A DNA stretch of 41,953 nt from Eubacterium sp. (GTDB lineage Bacteria > Bacillota > Clostridia > Lachnospirales > Lachnospiraceae). This document shows positions 7,308 through 15,039 of this stretch, one piece after another. The stretch is from contig JAETSX010000027.1 of assembly GCA_021769425.1 (NCBI GenBank), forward strand, positions 1-41,953, given 5' to 3'. Below the pieces are notes generated by a model. The model saw nothing but the letters and a program-made list of their open reading frames with translations. It had not been told where the DNA came from and searched no databases. Each line of letters starts with the position of its first letter. Position 1 is the first letter of the stretch. A program made the position numbers and the translations under genes.

Positions 7308-8231
7308 TCAATTACTTCTCAAAAAAAATTTCCCCTGCAGTCCGTGCGTGATCTTTACCTCCCCGTCATTGCTTATAAAAACAGCCTCTATGCCGCGCTT
7401 TTCCAAAAGAGGCAGGCCGTTTTTCTCACCCAGGACACATATGCCCGTTGCCAGCGCATCCAGTTCCATGGCGCTGTCCCCGACCAGGGTTACGGACAAA
7501 AGCCCCGAATCCGCCGGCCATCCTGTCCGCGGATCGATAATGTGATGGTACCGCACGCCTTCAAAAAAGAACCCGCGCTCATAAGAACCGCTTGTTACAA
7601 CAGCTTTGTTTTTTACCATAATATCTGCCATTGACACGCCGCTTTTTTGAAATGGGTTTTGAATGCCGATCTTTTGCTCCCTGCCGACAACAATAACGGT
7701 CCCGCCGAAATTGATAAGGGCATTACGCACCTTATGTTTCTTCAGGATCCGTACCGCCTCATCAGCCGCATAGCCCTTTGCGATTCCGCCCAGATCAACC
7801 TGCTGGCCGTTCCTGCGTAAAAATGCAGTGCCGTCTGCCTTGTCCAATATTAAATCGGCCAGGCCGCCCAGGCTGCGGCATCCTGAAATATCCGGCTCTG
7901 ACGGCATTTTGGCGGAACGGACCGCATCCCGCCACAGCCGGCTTGCGGCGCCTGATGTAATGTCAAATGCTCCCTGTGTTTCCCGCCCATAAGCCAATGC
8001 ATGAAAAAGGACAAAAAAGGTATCCTGATGGACAGGCGCTGGTTTTATGCCTGCCTGCTCGTTTATTCTGGAAATATCGCTTCCTTGTTCAAAAAGCGAA
8101 AAACGCCGGTGCAGATCCAAAACACGTTTTTTTACCTGTTCTGCTGTTTCCGGAGCGAAACTGCCATAGAGCGCAATGGTGTTAACCGTGCCAAGCGCCG
8201 GAAAAATCTTTTGTAATACTTTGCCTCTCAT
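7308..8231 (-). CDS. FAD:protein FMN transferase ApbE
   Basis: About 307 residues. Family motifs are clear: FDITSGAASRLW, then VDLGGIAKGYAADEAVRIL, INFGGTVIVVG, HHIIDPRTGWPA and DALATG, covering the FAD and Mg sites. ApbE splits FAD and links FMN through phosphate to Thr in SGAT motifs; the adjacent membrane protein carries two of these, so the pair is self-consistent. No lipobox or signal peptide is visible, so it may act in the cytoplasm. The start is uncertain: an ATG at 8231 with weak GTGAGAAAAG upstream, or a GTG at 8243 without a ribosome site. It stops 25 bp before the membrane protein starts and is probably the first gene of the operon. Confidence 0.92.
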   Translation of the reverse strand: MRGKVLQKIFPALGTVNTIALYGSFAPETAEQVKKRVLDLHRRFSLFEQGSDISRINEQAGIKPAPVHQDTFFVLFHALAYGRETQGAFDITSGAASRLWRDAVRSAKMPSEPDISGCRSLGGLADLILDKADGTAFLRRNGQQVDLGGIAKGYAADEAVRILKKHKVRNALINFGGTVIVVGREQKIGIQNPFQKSGVSMADIMVKNKAVVTSGSYERGFFFEGVRYHHIIDPRTGWPADSGLLSVTLVGDSAMELDALATGICVLGEKNGLPLLEKRGIEAVFISNDGEVKITHGLQGKFFLRSN

Positions 8232-8274
8232 ATCTTTTCTCACATATACAAAATACTAAGGAAAATCTATCATA

Positions 8275-8303
8275 ATTTTAGCATTCAGGCAAATGCAGCG
8301 CAA
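8275..8303 (-). promoter_or_regulatory. candidate apbE promoter
   Basis: Minus-strand TTGCGC (8298-8303) and TAAAAT (8275-8280) are separated by 17 bp, about 45 bp before the apbE start. The boxes are moderate matches, so this is a candidate only. Confidence 0.4.
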
Positions 8304-8347
8304 CTTTAAATCTGGTATTTCACAAAAAATTCATACACCACACCTCC

Positions 8348-8977
8348 CTTGAGTTTCCGCAGTTTTATCCACAACCACCTGATTTTATCAGCACTATAAT
8401 AAACAACTTCCAAAAAAATAAACATTGTTGACCGCTTATCCAGACATCTTGAAAAGGGCGCTCCTGTATCCGCAGTTTCTGCTTATCTGCAACAGGTCAA
8501 AAAATAGATTTGAATCACTCGGCATTGACAGGGATGGTTCCGAAAGTACGCCCACAAAGAATGTTTATAAAAAAGGCTATCATGTAACAGAAGCCTGTGT
8601 CCTTACATCCGGCAGTCATCCTGTCAGCATTTTTTCCAAAATACATTCTTCCCACGAAAAAGATTATAAGTCTGCAAATACCATTACTTTTCAGGCCATG
8701 GAACAGGGTTCCGCTCTCTTTGGCAAAGCAACTTTCGCCATGGACAGAGGATATGATGCCAATAAGATGTTTCTGAAGCTGGATGAACTTGGACAGGATT
8801 ATGTGATCCGTTTGAAATCCAACCGTAAGCTTTTGTGCCACAAGAAATGGACAATGGCTACAGAACTTTAAGCGCCTCTACTCTTGATGCTGCTAATCTT
8901 TATCATCTGAAAAAGTGGCTGATTGGCACTTTGGGAAAATTTACTCATTTCAAAATTGCATTTTGCGGAAACTCAAG
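8348..8977. mobile_element. decayed insertion sequence with 14-bp terminal inverted repeats
   Basis: CTTGAGTTTCCGCA at 8348-8361 is matched exactly in inverted orientation at 8964-8977. The 630 bp between hold a broken transposase fragment on the plus strand. No target-site duplication is obvious at the ends. The element is far shorter than a full IS4-type element (about 1.3-1.6 kb), so it has lost internal sequence but kept both ends. It lies between the apbE operon and the end of the pse operon. Confidence 0.75.
8425..8871 (+). pseudogene. DDE transposase fragment (IS4-like)
   Basis: Residues NRFESLGIDRDG, then TFAMDRGYDANKMFLKLDEL and YVIRLKSNRKL, match the DDE domain of IS4-type transposases, including a catalytic-type Asp in MDRGYD. 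The N-terminal domain and the C-terminal Glu region are missing. The opening residues lack a credible ribosome site, and after position 8871 the similarity continues only in another frame (DAANLYHLKKW). It is an inactivated copy. Confidence 0.75.
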
Positions 8978-9007
8978 ATATTTTTCTGCGGGAAACCTCT
9001 GAAAACA

Positions 9008-9048
9008 GCGGCAGAGACAGATTATCTGCCTAAATCTGTCTCTGCCGC
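9008..9048 (-). terminator. terminator-like hairpin downstream of the pse operon
   Basis: GCGGCAGAGACAGATT (9008-9023) pairs perfectly with AATCTGTCTCTGCCGC (9033-9048), a 16-bp stem with a 9-base loop. On the minus strand it is followed by TGTTTTC. It lies about 100 bp after the last pse gene and probably ends that operon. Confidence 0.65.
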
Positions 9049-9143
9049 CGTTCATATCAAATTCCTGTCTTCCCTGATTCCTTTTTGAATTTTGTTAGCC
9101 ACAATGCAGCATTATATGCCTATTTATTCATGCAAACACGATT

Positions 9144-9644
9144 TTATACTATCATTTTCCGATACAGTTCAAACTTTCCTTTTCTGCCGAAACACTCAAA
9201 TCCCAAACGCTTTGCGAATGCGGCAGATTTCTGATTTTCCACGTGGATTTGGGCCAATACGTCTCTGCAGCGCCACTCTTTTGAAGCAAACCTTATCATT
9301 CCTTCCACCGCTTCCCTTGCAAATCCTTTTCCCTGGGACTCCGGCGACAAAATATAACTCACTTCCGCAGATGTCAGCTCGGACTCCTGCCTTTTGATTC
9401 CGAATATGCCAATGGTTTCTCCATTATCTTTTCGAACTGCCATCCAGTAAAAACAGGTTTCGTCCAAAACATACCGGTTTCGGAACCAATTCATATGTTC
9501 TTCCTCCGTCAAGGGATGCGGAGATAAAAAATATTGATATACTTCCGGGTCTGAACGGAATTTTACAATGAGGGCGGCATCTCTTTCTGTGATTTCACGT
9601 AAGGACAGCCGCTCTGTGGACAGATTGGATACGATGCGCTTCAT
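9144..9644 (-). CDS. GNAT N-acetyltransferase, PseH-like
   Basis: A 166-residue RimJ/RimL-type GNAT. It begins with LSTERLSLREITERDA; the acetyl-CoA loop is seen as LSPESQGKGFAREAVEG and the C-terminal region as HVENQKSAAFAKRLGF. As last gene of a pse operon it is the natural candidate for PseH, which acetylates N4 of UDP-4-amino-4,6-dideoxy-AltNAc. The start at 9644 uses TAAGGTG, which includes the stop codon of the preceding formyltransferase gene, so translation of the two is probably coupled. The poly-G tract upstream could alter this coupling. The substrate is inferred from the operon. Confidence 0.75.
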   Translation of the reverse strand: MKRIVSNLSTERLSLREITERDAALIVKFRSDPEVYQYFLSPHPLTEEEHMNWFRNRYVLDETCFYWMAVRKDNGETIGIFGIKRQESELTSAEVSYILSPESQGKGFAREAVEGMIRFASKEWRCRDVLAQIHVENQKSAAFAKRLGFECFGRKGKFELYRKMIV

Positions 9645-9654
9645 GCCGCGCACC

Positions 9655-10260
9655 TTACGGCATCAAGTTTGTTCCCCCCCCCCCGCATATTTTCAGTCTC
9701 TTCCTAAAATCCATTACAGAGAGATCATATGCGTCAATAACCGAACGCACTTTGGCCCCATCCTTCACGGAATGATAGCTTCCTTTTGCAATGGCTTTCT
9801 TTTTCATTTCCGGCCAATATTCATAATAATAAAACGCTTCCCGGAACAGCTCTTTCGCCGCCCGGTCAAGATTATGGTAACTGCTCTTTAACGTTTCCCC
9901 CTCACCGTCGCAGACTAATTTCTGCGCTATAATTTCTCCTTTATCAAGTCCGGCGTCCATGTAATGCAACGTAACTCCCCGGGGCGTTTTATCAACCAAA
10001 CTCCAGATATTGGGATCTGCCCCTCTATTCCAGGGAAGATAAGAATTATGGATATTGACGGCATTATAGTCCAATGATTTTAACAAAGATTCCGACAATA
10101 GAAAACGGTATGTATAGCTTACCGCCAGATCAAACTGCTGTTTTTTGCACCAGCTTTCTTCCAATTCCTCTTTCCATAAAACGGTTGTATGACCGCTGTT
10201 TTTTAACCATTCAAATAATTCAACCGCACATTCATTGTGGTACAGGCAAAGTATTTTCAT
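9655..10260 (-). CDS. formyltransferase-family protein of the pse operon
   Basis: A 201-residue protein with the formyltransferase N-terminal fold. NAVNIHNSYLPWNRGADPNI holds the catalytic Asn-x-His, and the following DAGLDKGEIIAQ block gives the Asp seen in methionyl-tRNA and sugar formyltransferases. It lacks the C-terminal RNA-binding domain of Fmt, so a nucleotide-sugar amine is a likelier substrate. Its ATG overlaps the pseC stop (ATGA), implying it acts on the PseC product to give an N-formyl group. The last codons run through an 11-G tract that sets the C-terminus and the distance to the next gene. Function is inferred from fold and operon. Confidence 0.75.
   Translation of the reverse strand: MKILCLYHNECAVELFEWLKNSGHTTVLWKEELEESWCKKQQFDLAVSYTYRFLLSESLLKSLDYNAVNIHNSYLPWNRGADPNIWSLVDKTPRGVTLHYMDAGLDKGEIIAQKLVCDGEGETLKSSYHNLDRAAKELFREAFYYYEYWPEMKKKAIAKGSYHSVKDGAKVRSVIDAYDLSVMDFRKRLKICGGGGTNLMP
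9674..9684 (-). repeat. poly-G(11) tract at a gene junction, slippage-prone
   Basis: Eleven consecutive G on the coding strand lie near the 3' end of the formyltransferase gene. With 11 the frame ends GGGGTNLMP and stops just before the acetyltransferase gene. With 10 it ends GGGEQT. With 12 it ends GGGGNKLDAVRCAA at a TGA overlapping the acetyltransferase ATG. Confidence 0.85.
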
Positions 10261-11393
10261 TTTCCTTCTGTCCCCCTGACCGCTTTCTTCACCGCATCAA
10301 TCACATACTCCTGTTCCTCCCCCTTCAATGCCGGAAATATGGGCAGGCTGACCATTCTCTGATAAAGCTGTTCCGCATTTGGGCAGAATACATCCCCGTA
10401 TCCATGGTTCCGGTAATAAGGATGATGGTACACCGGAATATAATGCACATTGATGTTCAGCCCCGCTTCCCTCAATGCGTCATAAACCTCCTTCCGGCCA
10501 CGCTTTGCAGCCTGAACCACATACAGATGCCAGCCGCTTTCTGCCTCCGGAATCACAGAGGGAAGAATCATGTCCGGCTCTGCGGCAAACGCCCGGCTGT
10601 AAGTGTCTGCAATTTCTCTCCTTCTTGCAATAAACCGATCCAGCTTCTTTAACTGGCTGCTGCCCAGGGCCGCCTGAATATCCGTCATCCGGTAATTGTA
10701 GCCCAATTCTAACTGCTCGTAATACCATCCGCCTTCATTTTTCTCCATCAGATCTTCTTCTCTTGTAATCCCATGGCTGCGCAAAAGCTTCAGTCGGCGG
10801 TACAGCCCTTCATCATTCGTGACCACCATTCCGCCTTCTCCTGTAGTAATGGGCTTCACCGGATGGAAGCTGAAAGTCGTCATCTGAGACAGTCCGCCGA
10901 TTTTCTTTCCTTTGTATTCCGCTCCCAGGGCATGGGCTCCGTCCTCAATCACTGTCAGCCCATATTCTTCCGCTAACTGATGGATCTCATCCATTCTGCA
11001 GGGCTGGCCTGCAAAGTGCACCGGTATCACCGCTTTGGTGCGGGAAGTGATCTTACGCCGCACATCCTCCGGATCGATATTATATGTAACGGGATCGATA
11101 TCTGCAAACACCGGCTTACCGCCGCAGTACAGCACACAATTTGCAGAAGCTGCAAAGGTAATCGCAGTTGTAATCACCTCATCTCCCGGCTGTATCCCTG
11201 CCGCAAGGCAGGCAAGATGAAGAGCCGCCGTCCCGTTGGAAACTGCCACCGCGTATTTTGCCCCTGTGTATTTTGCCACTTCCTGTTCAAACTTATCCGC
11301 TTTCGGCCCGGTGGTAATAAAATCGGATCTCATCACTTCTGCTACCGCCTGTATATCCTCATCATCCAGCCATTGACGTCCATATGGTATCAT
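10257..11393 (-). CDS. PseC: UDP-4-amino-4,6-dideoxy-AltNAc transaminase
   Basis: A 378-residue DegT/DnrJ/EryC1-type PLP aminotransferase. It begins IPYGRQWLDDEDIQAV; the PLP region is seen as VSNGTAALHLACLAAG, EDGAHALGA and the Schiff-base lysine in FSFHPVKPITTGEGG, a form characteristic of PseC. It aminates the 4-keto sugar made by PseB, using glutamate, in the pathway to CMP-pseudaminic acid. The ribosome site is AAAGAGG. It follows pseI by about 30 bp and overlaps the formyltransferase gene by ATGA. Full length for the family. Confidence 0.93.
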   Translation of the reverse strand: MIPYGRQWLDDEDIQAVAEVMRSDFITTGPKADKFEQEVAKYTGAKYAVAVSNGTAALHLACLAAGIQPGDEVITTAITFAASANCVLYCGGKPVFADIDPVTYNIDPEDVRRKITSRTKAVIPVHFAGQPCRMDEIHQLAEEYGLTVIEDGAHALGAEYKGKKIGGLSQMTTFSFHPVKPITTGEGGMVVTNDEGLYRRLKLLRSHGITREEDLMEKNEGGWYYEQLELGYNYRMTDIQAALGSSQLKKLDRFIARRREIADTYSRAFAAEPDMILPSVIPEAESGWHLYVVQAAKRGRKEVYDALREAGLNINVHYIPVYHHPYYRNHGYGDVFCPNAEQLYQRMVSLPIFPALKGEEQEYVIDAVKKAVRGTEGK

Positions 11394-11424
11394 AATTTTT
11401 TCCTCTTCTTTTCATTCTATTTTA

Positions 11425-12474
11425 TCAATGATTGATCAACGCCCAGTCCAGCGGCGTTCCTTTCTTCAGATTTTCTCCCGCCGTTTTTCCTAATATTTTT
11501 TCATAATATTTGGTATGGAGACCTGTTCCCGGCCGAATGGAACGGACATTTTCTGCTGTCAGTGTCTCTCCCTGCCGGATATCCTTCACCGCAAACAGGG
11601 ATCTGGACATAAGCCTGCTTTCCTTCTGTTTTTGGTTCAAATCATAGGTCACAGTTCCTAAGGCTTTTTCTATTCTGCGGATTTGGCGGACCATTTCTGC
11701 AAACTCTTCTTTTTCCATGGAAAAAGCGGAATCCACGCCTCCATTCTCCCGTTTCAGGGTCAGATGCTTCTCAATGACTTTCGCCCCCAATGCCACTGCT
11801 GCAATGGCAGTTTCTGTTCCCAACGTGTGATCTGAGAGACCAACCAGACAGTCAAAGGTCTGACTCATATTTGGGAGTACCTTCAGATTCATTTCTTCCA
11901 GAGGCGCCGGATAGGCCGAAACACATTTCAAGAGAATCACCTTCTCATTTCCTGCTTCTTTACAAGTATGGACCGCCAGTTCAATATCCGAAAGCCGGGC
12001 AATTCCCGTAGACAGAATCACTGGTTTTCCTGTCTGCGCCGCCTTTTTTATAAGCGGAATGTCATTGATTTCATAAGATGCGATTTTATAAGCAGGCACA
12101 TGCAACTGTTCCAGAAAATCCACGGCAGTAATGTCAAAGGGAGAAGAAAAACAATCCAGGCCTTTTTCATTGGCGTATCGGAGCAGCCCTTCCTGCCATT
12201 CCCAAGGAGTATAAGCTTTCTGATAAAGTTGATACAGATTCATTCCTTCCCATAACCCATGGGCCTGAAATTCTTTCCCATTACAGTCAATGGTTATGGT
12301 GTCTGCCGTATAGGTCTGGATTTTCACTGCATCCGCCCCGGCTTCTGCTGCAGCGTCAATAATCTCACACGCCCGCTTGTAATCCATGTTATGGTTCGCA
12401 GACATTTCCGCTACAATATAGACGCCGCTCTGTTCTGAAATTCTATGGTTCCCCAGTTGTATTTTTCTGTCCAA
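11425..12474 (-). CDS. PseI: pseudaminic acid synthase
   Basis: A 349-residue NeuB-family synthase that condenses phosphoenolpyruvate with the deacylated 6-deoxy-AltdiNAc sugar. The TIM barrel shows YIVAEMSANHNMDYKRA, GADAVKIQTYTADT, CFSSPFD, KIASYEI and GLSDHTLG, with EKHLTL near its end. A C-terminal SAF (antifreeze-like) domain (about 285-345) includes RSLFAVKDIRQGETLT. The start is a TTG at 12474, supported by GGAGGGAAATAAGA directly upstream. AEMSANH is the form usual for PseI; NeuB proteins more often have AEIGxNH. Part of the uninterrupted pse operon. Confidence 0.92.
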   Translation of the reverse strand: MDRKIQLGNHRISEQSGVYIVAEMSANHNMDYKRACEIIDAAAEAGADAVKIQTYTADTITIDCNGKEFQAHGLWEGMNLYQLYQKAYTPWEWQEGLLRYANEKGLDCFSSPFDITAVDFLEQLHVPAYKIASYEINDIPLIKKAAQTGKPVILSTGIARLSDIELAVHTCKEAGNEKVILLKCVSAYPAPLEEMNLKVLPNMSQTFDCLVGLSDHTLGTETAIAAVALGAKVIEKHLTLKRENGGVDSAFSMEKEEFAEMVRQIRRIEKALGTVTYDLNQKQKESRLMSRSLFAVKDIRQGETLTAENVRSIRPGTGLHTKYYEKILGKTAGENLKKGTPLDWALINH

Positions 12475-12548
12475 TCTTATTTCCCTCCAACCGCTTCTCA
12501 GATATTGTTTTATGGATTTTTCATATTTTCCTGTTCAATCCGGCTTTC

Positions 12549-13253
12549 TCAAACCTCCTGCTTTTCGCGCATCATTTCGTATTTCAGTTCCGCCAGCTTC
12601 CAGTCCGATTCATTGTCAATATCCTGCATTTCCATCTGATCCACAAAAATAGGAACAATGCCTTCTGTCACCTGCCCTTTCTGCTCCAGATAGTTTTTGA
12701 CTTCATAGATATAAAACTGCCCGCAATCATGGTACAGGGGCTCCAAATCCTGGGAACGCATTCTGTAATTTTCCTTCCATTTCATTTCCAGCCGCCCCTC
12801 TTTTACAATGTATCCCCGTTGGGGAGGATAGGAAAAAGCCGTTACCGGAAGGACTGCAGCCGCCCCTGTTTCTTCCAGGATGCGGAACGCTTCTGTCAGC
12901 TTTCTTGATGTAACAAAAGGAGCTGTGGGATAAATGCAAATCAAATAATCAAATCTCCTGCCCTGCTTTCTGTAATTCTCAAGAACCTCCAATAAGACTT
13001 CCGCTGTCGTGGCATAATCTCCTGATGTCTCCCTGCTTCTCATAAAAGGCACTGCTGCTTTGTACCTCCTTGCGGTGTCTGCAATTTTTTCACTGTCCGT
13101 AGACACCATGACTTCTTCCAATAACCCCGTTCCAAGAGCCGCTTCAATGGAATAAGCCAATATGGGCTTCCCGCAGAAATTCCTGATGTTTTTCTCCGGA
13201 ATCCGCTTGCTTCCTCCCCGGGCCGGAATAACTCCCAAAATCCGTTTCTCCAT
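12549..13253 (-). CDS. PseF: pseudaminic acid cytidylyltransferase
   Basis: A 234-residue CMP-sugar synthetase. The nucleotide-binding start LGVIPARGGSKRIPEKNIRN is diagnostic, followed by KPILAYSIEAAL, VSTDSEKIA and the ICIYPTAPF strand. It activates pseudaminic acid as CMP-Pse, the donor for Maf transferases on flagellin. The ribosome site is AAAAGGAG. It lies between the pse methylase and pseI genes; an 11-bp hairpin in the upstream gap may modulate its expression. Confidence 0.92.
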   Translation of the reverse strand: MEKRILGVIPARGGSKRIPEKNIRNFCGKPILAYSIEAALGTGLLEEVMVSTDSEKIADTARRYKAAVPFMRSRETSGDYATTAEVLLEVLENYRKQGRRFDYLICIYPTAPFVTSRKLTEAFRILEETGAAAVLPVTAFSYPPQRGYIVKEGRLEMKWKENYRMRSQDLEPLYHDCGQFYIYEVKNYLEQKGQVTEGIVPIFVDQMEMQDIDNESDWKLAELKYEMMREKQEV

Positions 13254-13302
13254 TCTTCTGTGTCTCCTTTTCTGTGCAGTTATACAAGAAGGTTATAGGG
13301 AC

Positions 13303-13342
13303 TGTCGGGAAATATATTGTTTATAACTTTCATTTCCCGACA
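13303..13342 (-). promoter_or_regulatory. intra-operon hairpin before pseF
   Basis: TGTCGGGAAAT (13303-13313) pairs with ATTTCCCGACA (13332-13342). The stem includes the last codons of the methylase gene. There is no T-run after it on the minus strand, so it is more likely an RNA-stability or coupling element than a terminator. Confidence 0.45.
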
Positions 13343-13971
13343 ACCCCTTTTTCCATCAAAAACCAGGTAATGTCATCCATAGGAAAATTGGAATCCAAAT
13401 GATAGCGGAACCCATAAGATAACAGTTTTACATCCTGATATTTGCTCAGAAATTCTCCTGCAAAATCCCGCTTAAACAGCCGTTCCTTATGGCCTCTGTA
13501 TTCCATTGCCGCAGGCGTGGGATTGTAATACTCGCACAAAAGGATATAACGTCTGGAGGACTGATACAATTTCTCATAAACATTCTCCAGCTCTTTTGGA
13601 TTAATATGGATCAGAACCCCTTTGATCAGGACAAAATCGTACTGTCTCTCAGGTTCATAGTCCAGAATGGAAGTTTCATGAACCTTTACCGGAACTTCAA
13701 AAAAAGAATCCTTTCGTAAAATTTCCGCCGCTTTATGGTTAATTTCCACCGCTTCCAAAGAAGCCTTGGGCAGTAATGTATGGATTGCCCTCAAATTCAA
13801 ACCGATATTGGAGCCAAACTCCGCCACCGTTTCCACATGTTCTGTCAGTTTCAGCGCTTCCGCAAATAAAGCTGTATTTGCAGCCACAATCTGATTATTC
13901 TGGTTTCTTTCTATGTAAGCGTTACCAAACTCCCCGCTCCAAAATTCTTCCTGTTCTGTCCTGTATGCCAT
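13330..13971 (-). CDS. pseudaminic acid biosynthesis-associated methylase
   Basis: A 213-residue class I SAM methyltransferase matching the pseudaminic-acid-associated methylase family (TIGR03587). The start RTEQEEFWSGEFGNAYIERN is typical, motif I is VAEFGSNIGLNLRAI, and VKVHETSILDYEPERQYDFV covers the later SAM-binding strands. Family members occur in pse clusters and are thought to methylate the sugar or a precursor. The ribosome site is AGAGAGG. It lies between pseB and pseF. The exact methylation position is unknown. Confidence 0.88.
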   Translation of the reverse strand: MAYRTEQEEFWSGEFGNAYIERNQNNQIVAANTALFAEALKLTEHVETVAEFGSNIGLNLRAIHTLLPKASLEAVEINHKAAEILRKDSFFEVPVKVHETSILDYEPERQYDFVLIKGVLIHINPKELENVYEKLYQSSRRYILLCEYYNPTPAAMEYRGHKERLFKRDFAGEFLSKYQDVKLLSYGFRYHLDSNFPMDDITWFLMEKGVVGK

Positions 13972-13999
13972 ATGCTGTTCCTCTCTTTTCCAAAAATGA

Positions 14000-14989
14000 T
14001 TATGAATTGATTGCTTCCAGCCGTTTTTGCAGTTCTTCTATCCCAAGCCACTCCGGATTCGTGCCGGAACTGTATTCAAATCCTTCCGGCACCCTCCTGC
14101 CTCCCGGAATCACCTTTTCCTTTCCCCACCAGCTATAATGGGGATAAATAATAAAATGCTTTTCGTACTCATAAGTCATAGGGGAATCTTCTTCTGTCAC
14201 CATAATCTCATGAAGCTTCTCTCCCTCCCGAACGCCCACCTGGGGCATTTCACATCCCGGCAAAATAGCCTGGGCCAAATCCGTAACCTTAAAAGAAGGT
14301 ATTTTCGAAATAAATGTTTCTCCTCCTCTTGATTCCTGCAATGCCTTGATTACCAGTTCCACCCCCTGCTCCAGGCTAATCCAGAACCTGGTCATGCGGT
14401 AGTCAGTAATGGGAAGCTCTCTGCCTCCGTTTTTTACAATATCCTTGAAAAAAGGAATCACAGATCCCCGGCTCCCTGCCACGTTGCCATAGCGCACCAC
14501 GGAAAAGCTGATATCTTTGGCGCCGGCATAAGAATTGGCTGAAACAAACAATTTATCAGACACCAGCTTTGTTCCGCCGTACAGGTTCACAGGATTTGCC
14601 GCCTTGTCAGTGGATAGGGCAACCACCTTTTTCACATTGCAGTCCAAAGCTGCTTCTATGACATTAATTGCGCCGTTGATATTGGTCTTAATGGCTTCGA
14701 TGGGATTATATTCACAGGCCGGCACCTGTTTTAAGGCTGCCGCGTGGATTACGTAATCCACCCCGTCAAAAGCCCTGCACAAACGCTCTCTATCTCTGAC
14801 GTCGCCGATAAAAAACCGCAGCTTTTTCTCATAGTCTCTGTAATTGTTTTTCATGACAAATTGCTTGTATTCATCTCTGGAATAGATGATGATTTTCCTT
14901 GGATTGTAATGTTCCAACACATATTTTGCAAATGCATTGCCGAAAGAGCCTGTGCCTCCGGTAATCAGTATGGTTTTGTTGTTCAGCAT
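14000..14989 (-). CDS. PseB: UDP-GlcNAc 4,6-dehydratase (inverting)
   Basis: A 329-residue SDR enzyme, the first step of pseudaminic acid synthesis. It shows the NAD site ILITGGTGSFGNAFAKYVLE, HAAALKQVPACEYNPIEAI, and the catalytic region STDKAANPVNLYGGTK with YxxxK, then VVRYGNVAGSRGSVIPFF. The start at 14989 follows ATGGAGGAAACCT; an upstream in-frame ATG would add 18 unrelated residues reaching into the FkbM gene. C5-inverting dehydratases of this type make UDP-2-acetamido-2,6-dideoxy-L-arabino-hexos-4-ulose. Full length. Confidence 0.94.
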   Translation of the reverse strand: MLNNKTILITGGTGSFGNAFAKYVLEHYNPRKIIIYSRDEYKQFVMKNNYRDYEKKLRFFIGDVRDRERLCRAFDGVDYVIHAAALKQVPACEYNPIEAIKTNINGAINVIEAALDCNVKKVVALSTDKAANPVNLYGGTKLVSDKLFVSANSYAGAKDISFSVVRYGNVAGSRGSVIPFFKDIVKNGGRELPITDYRMTRFWISLEQGVELVIKALQESRGGETFISKIPSFKVTDLAQAILPGCEMPQVGVREGEKLHEIMVTEEDSPMTYEYEKHFIIYPHYSWWGKEKVIPGGRRVPEGFEYSSGTNPEWLGIEELQKRLEAINS

Positions 14990-15039
14990 AGGTTTCCTCC
15001 ATATTTTTCTAAATATTTTCCTCTGTATCCTGCTGTTTA

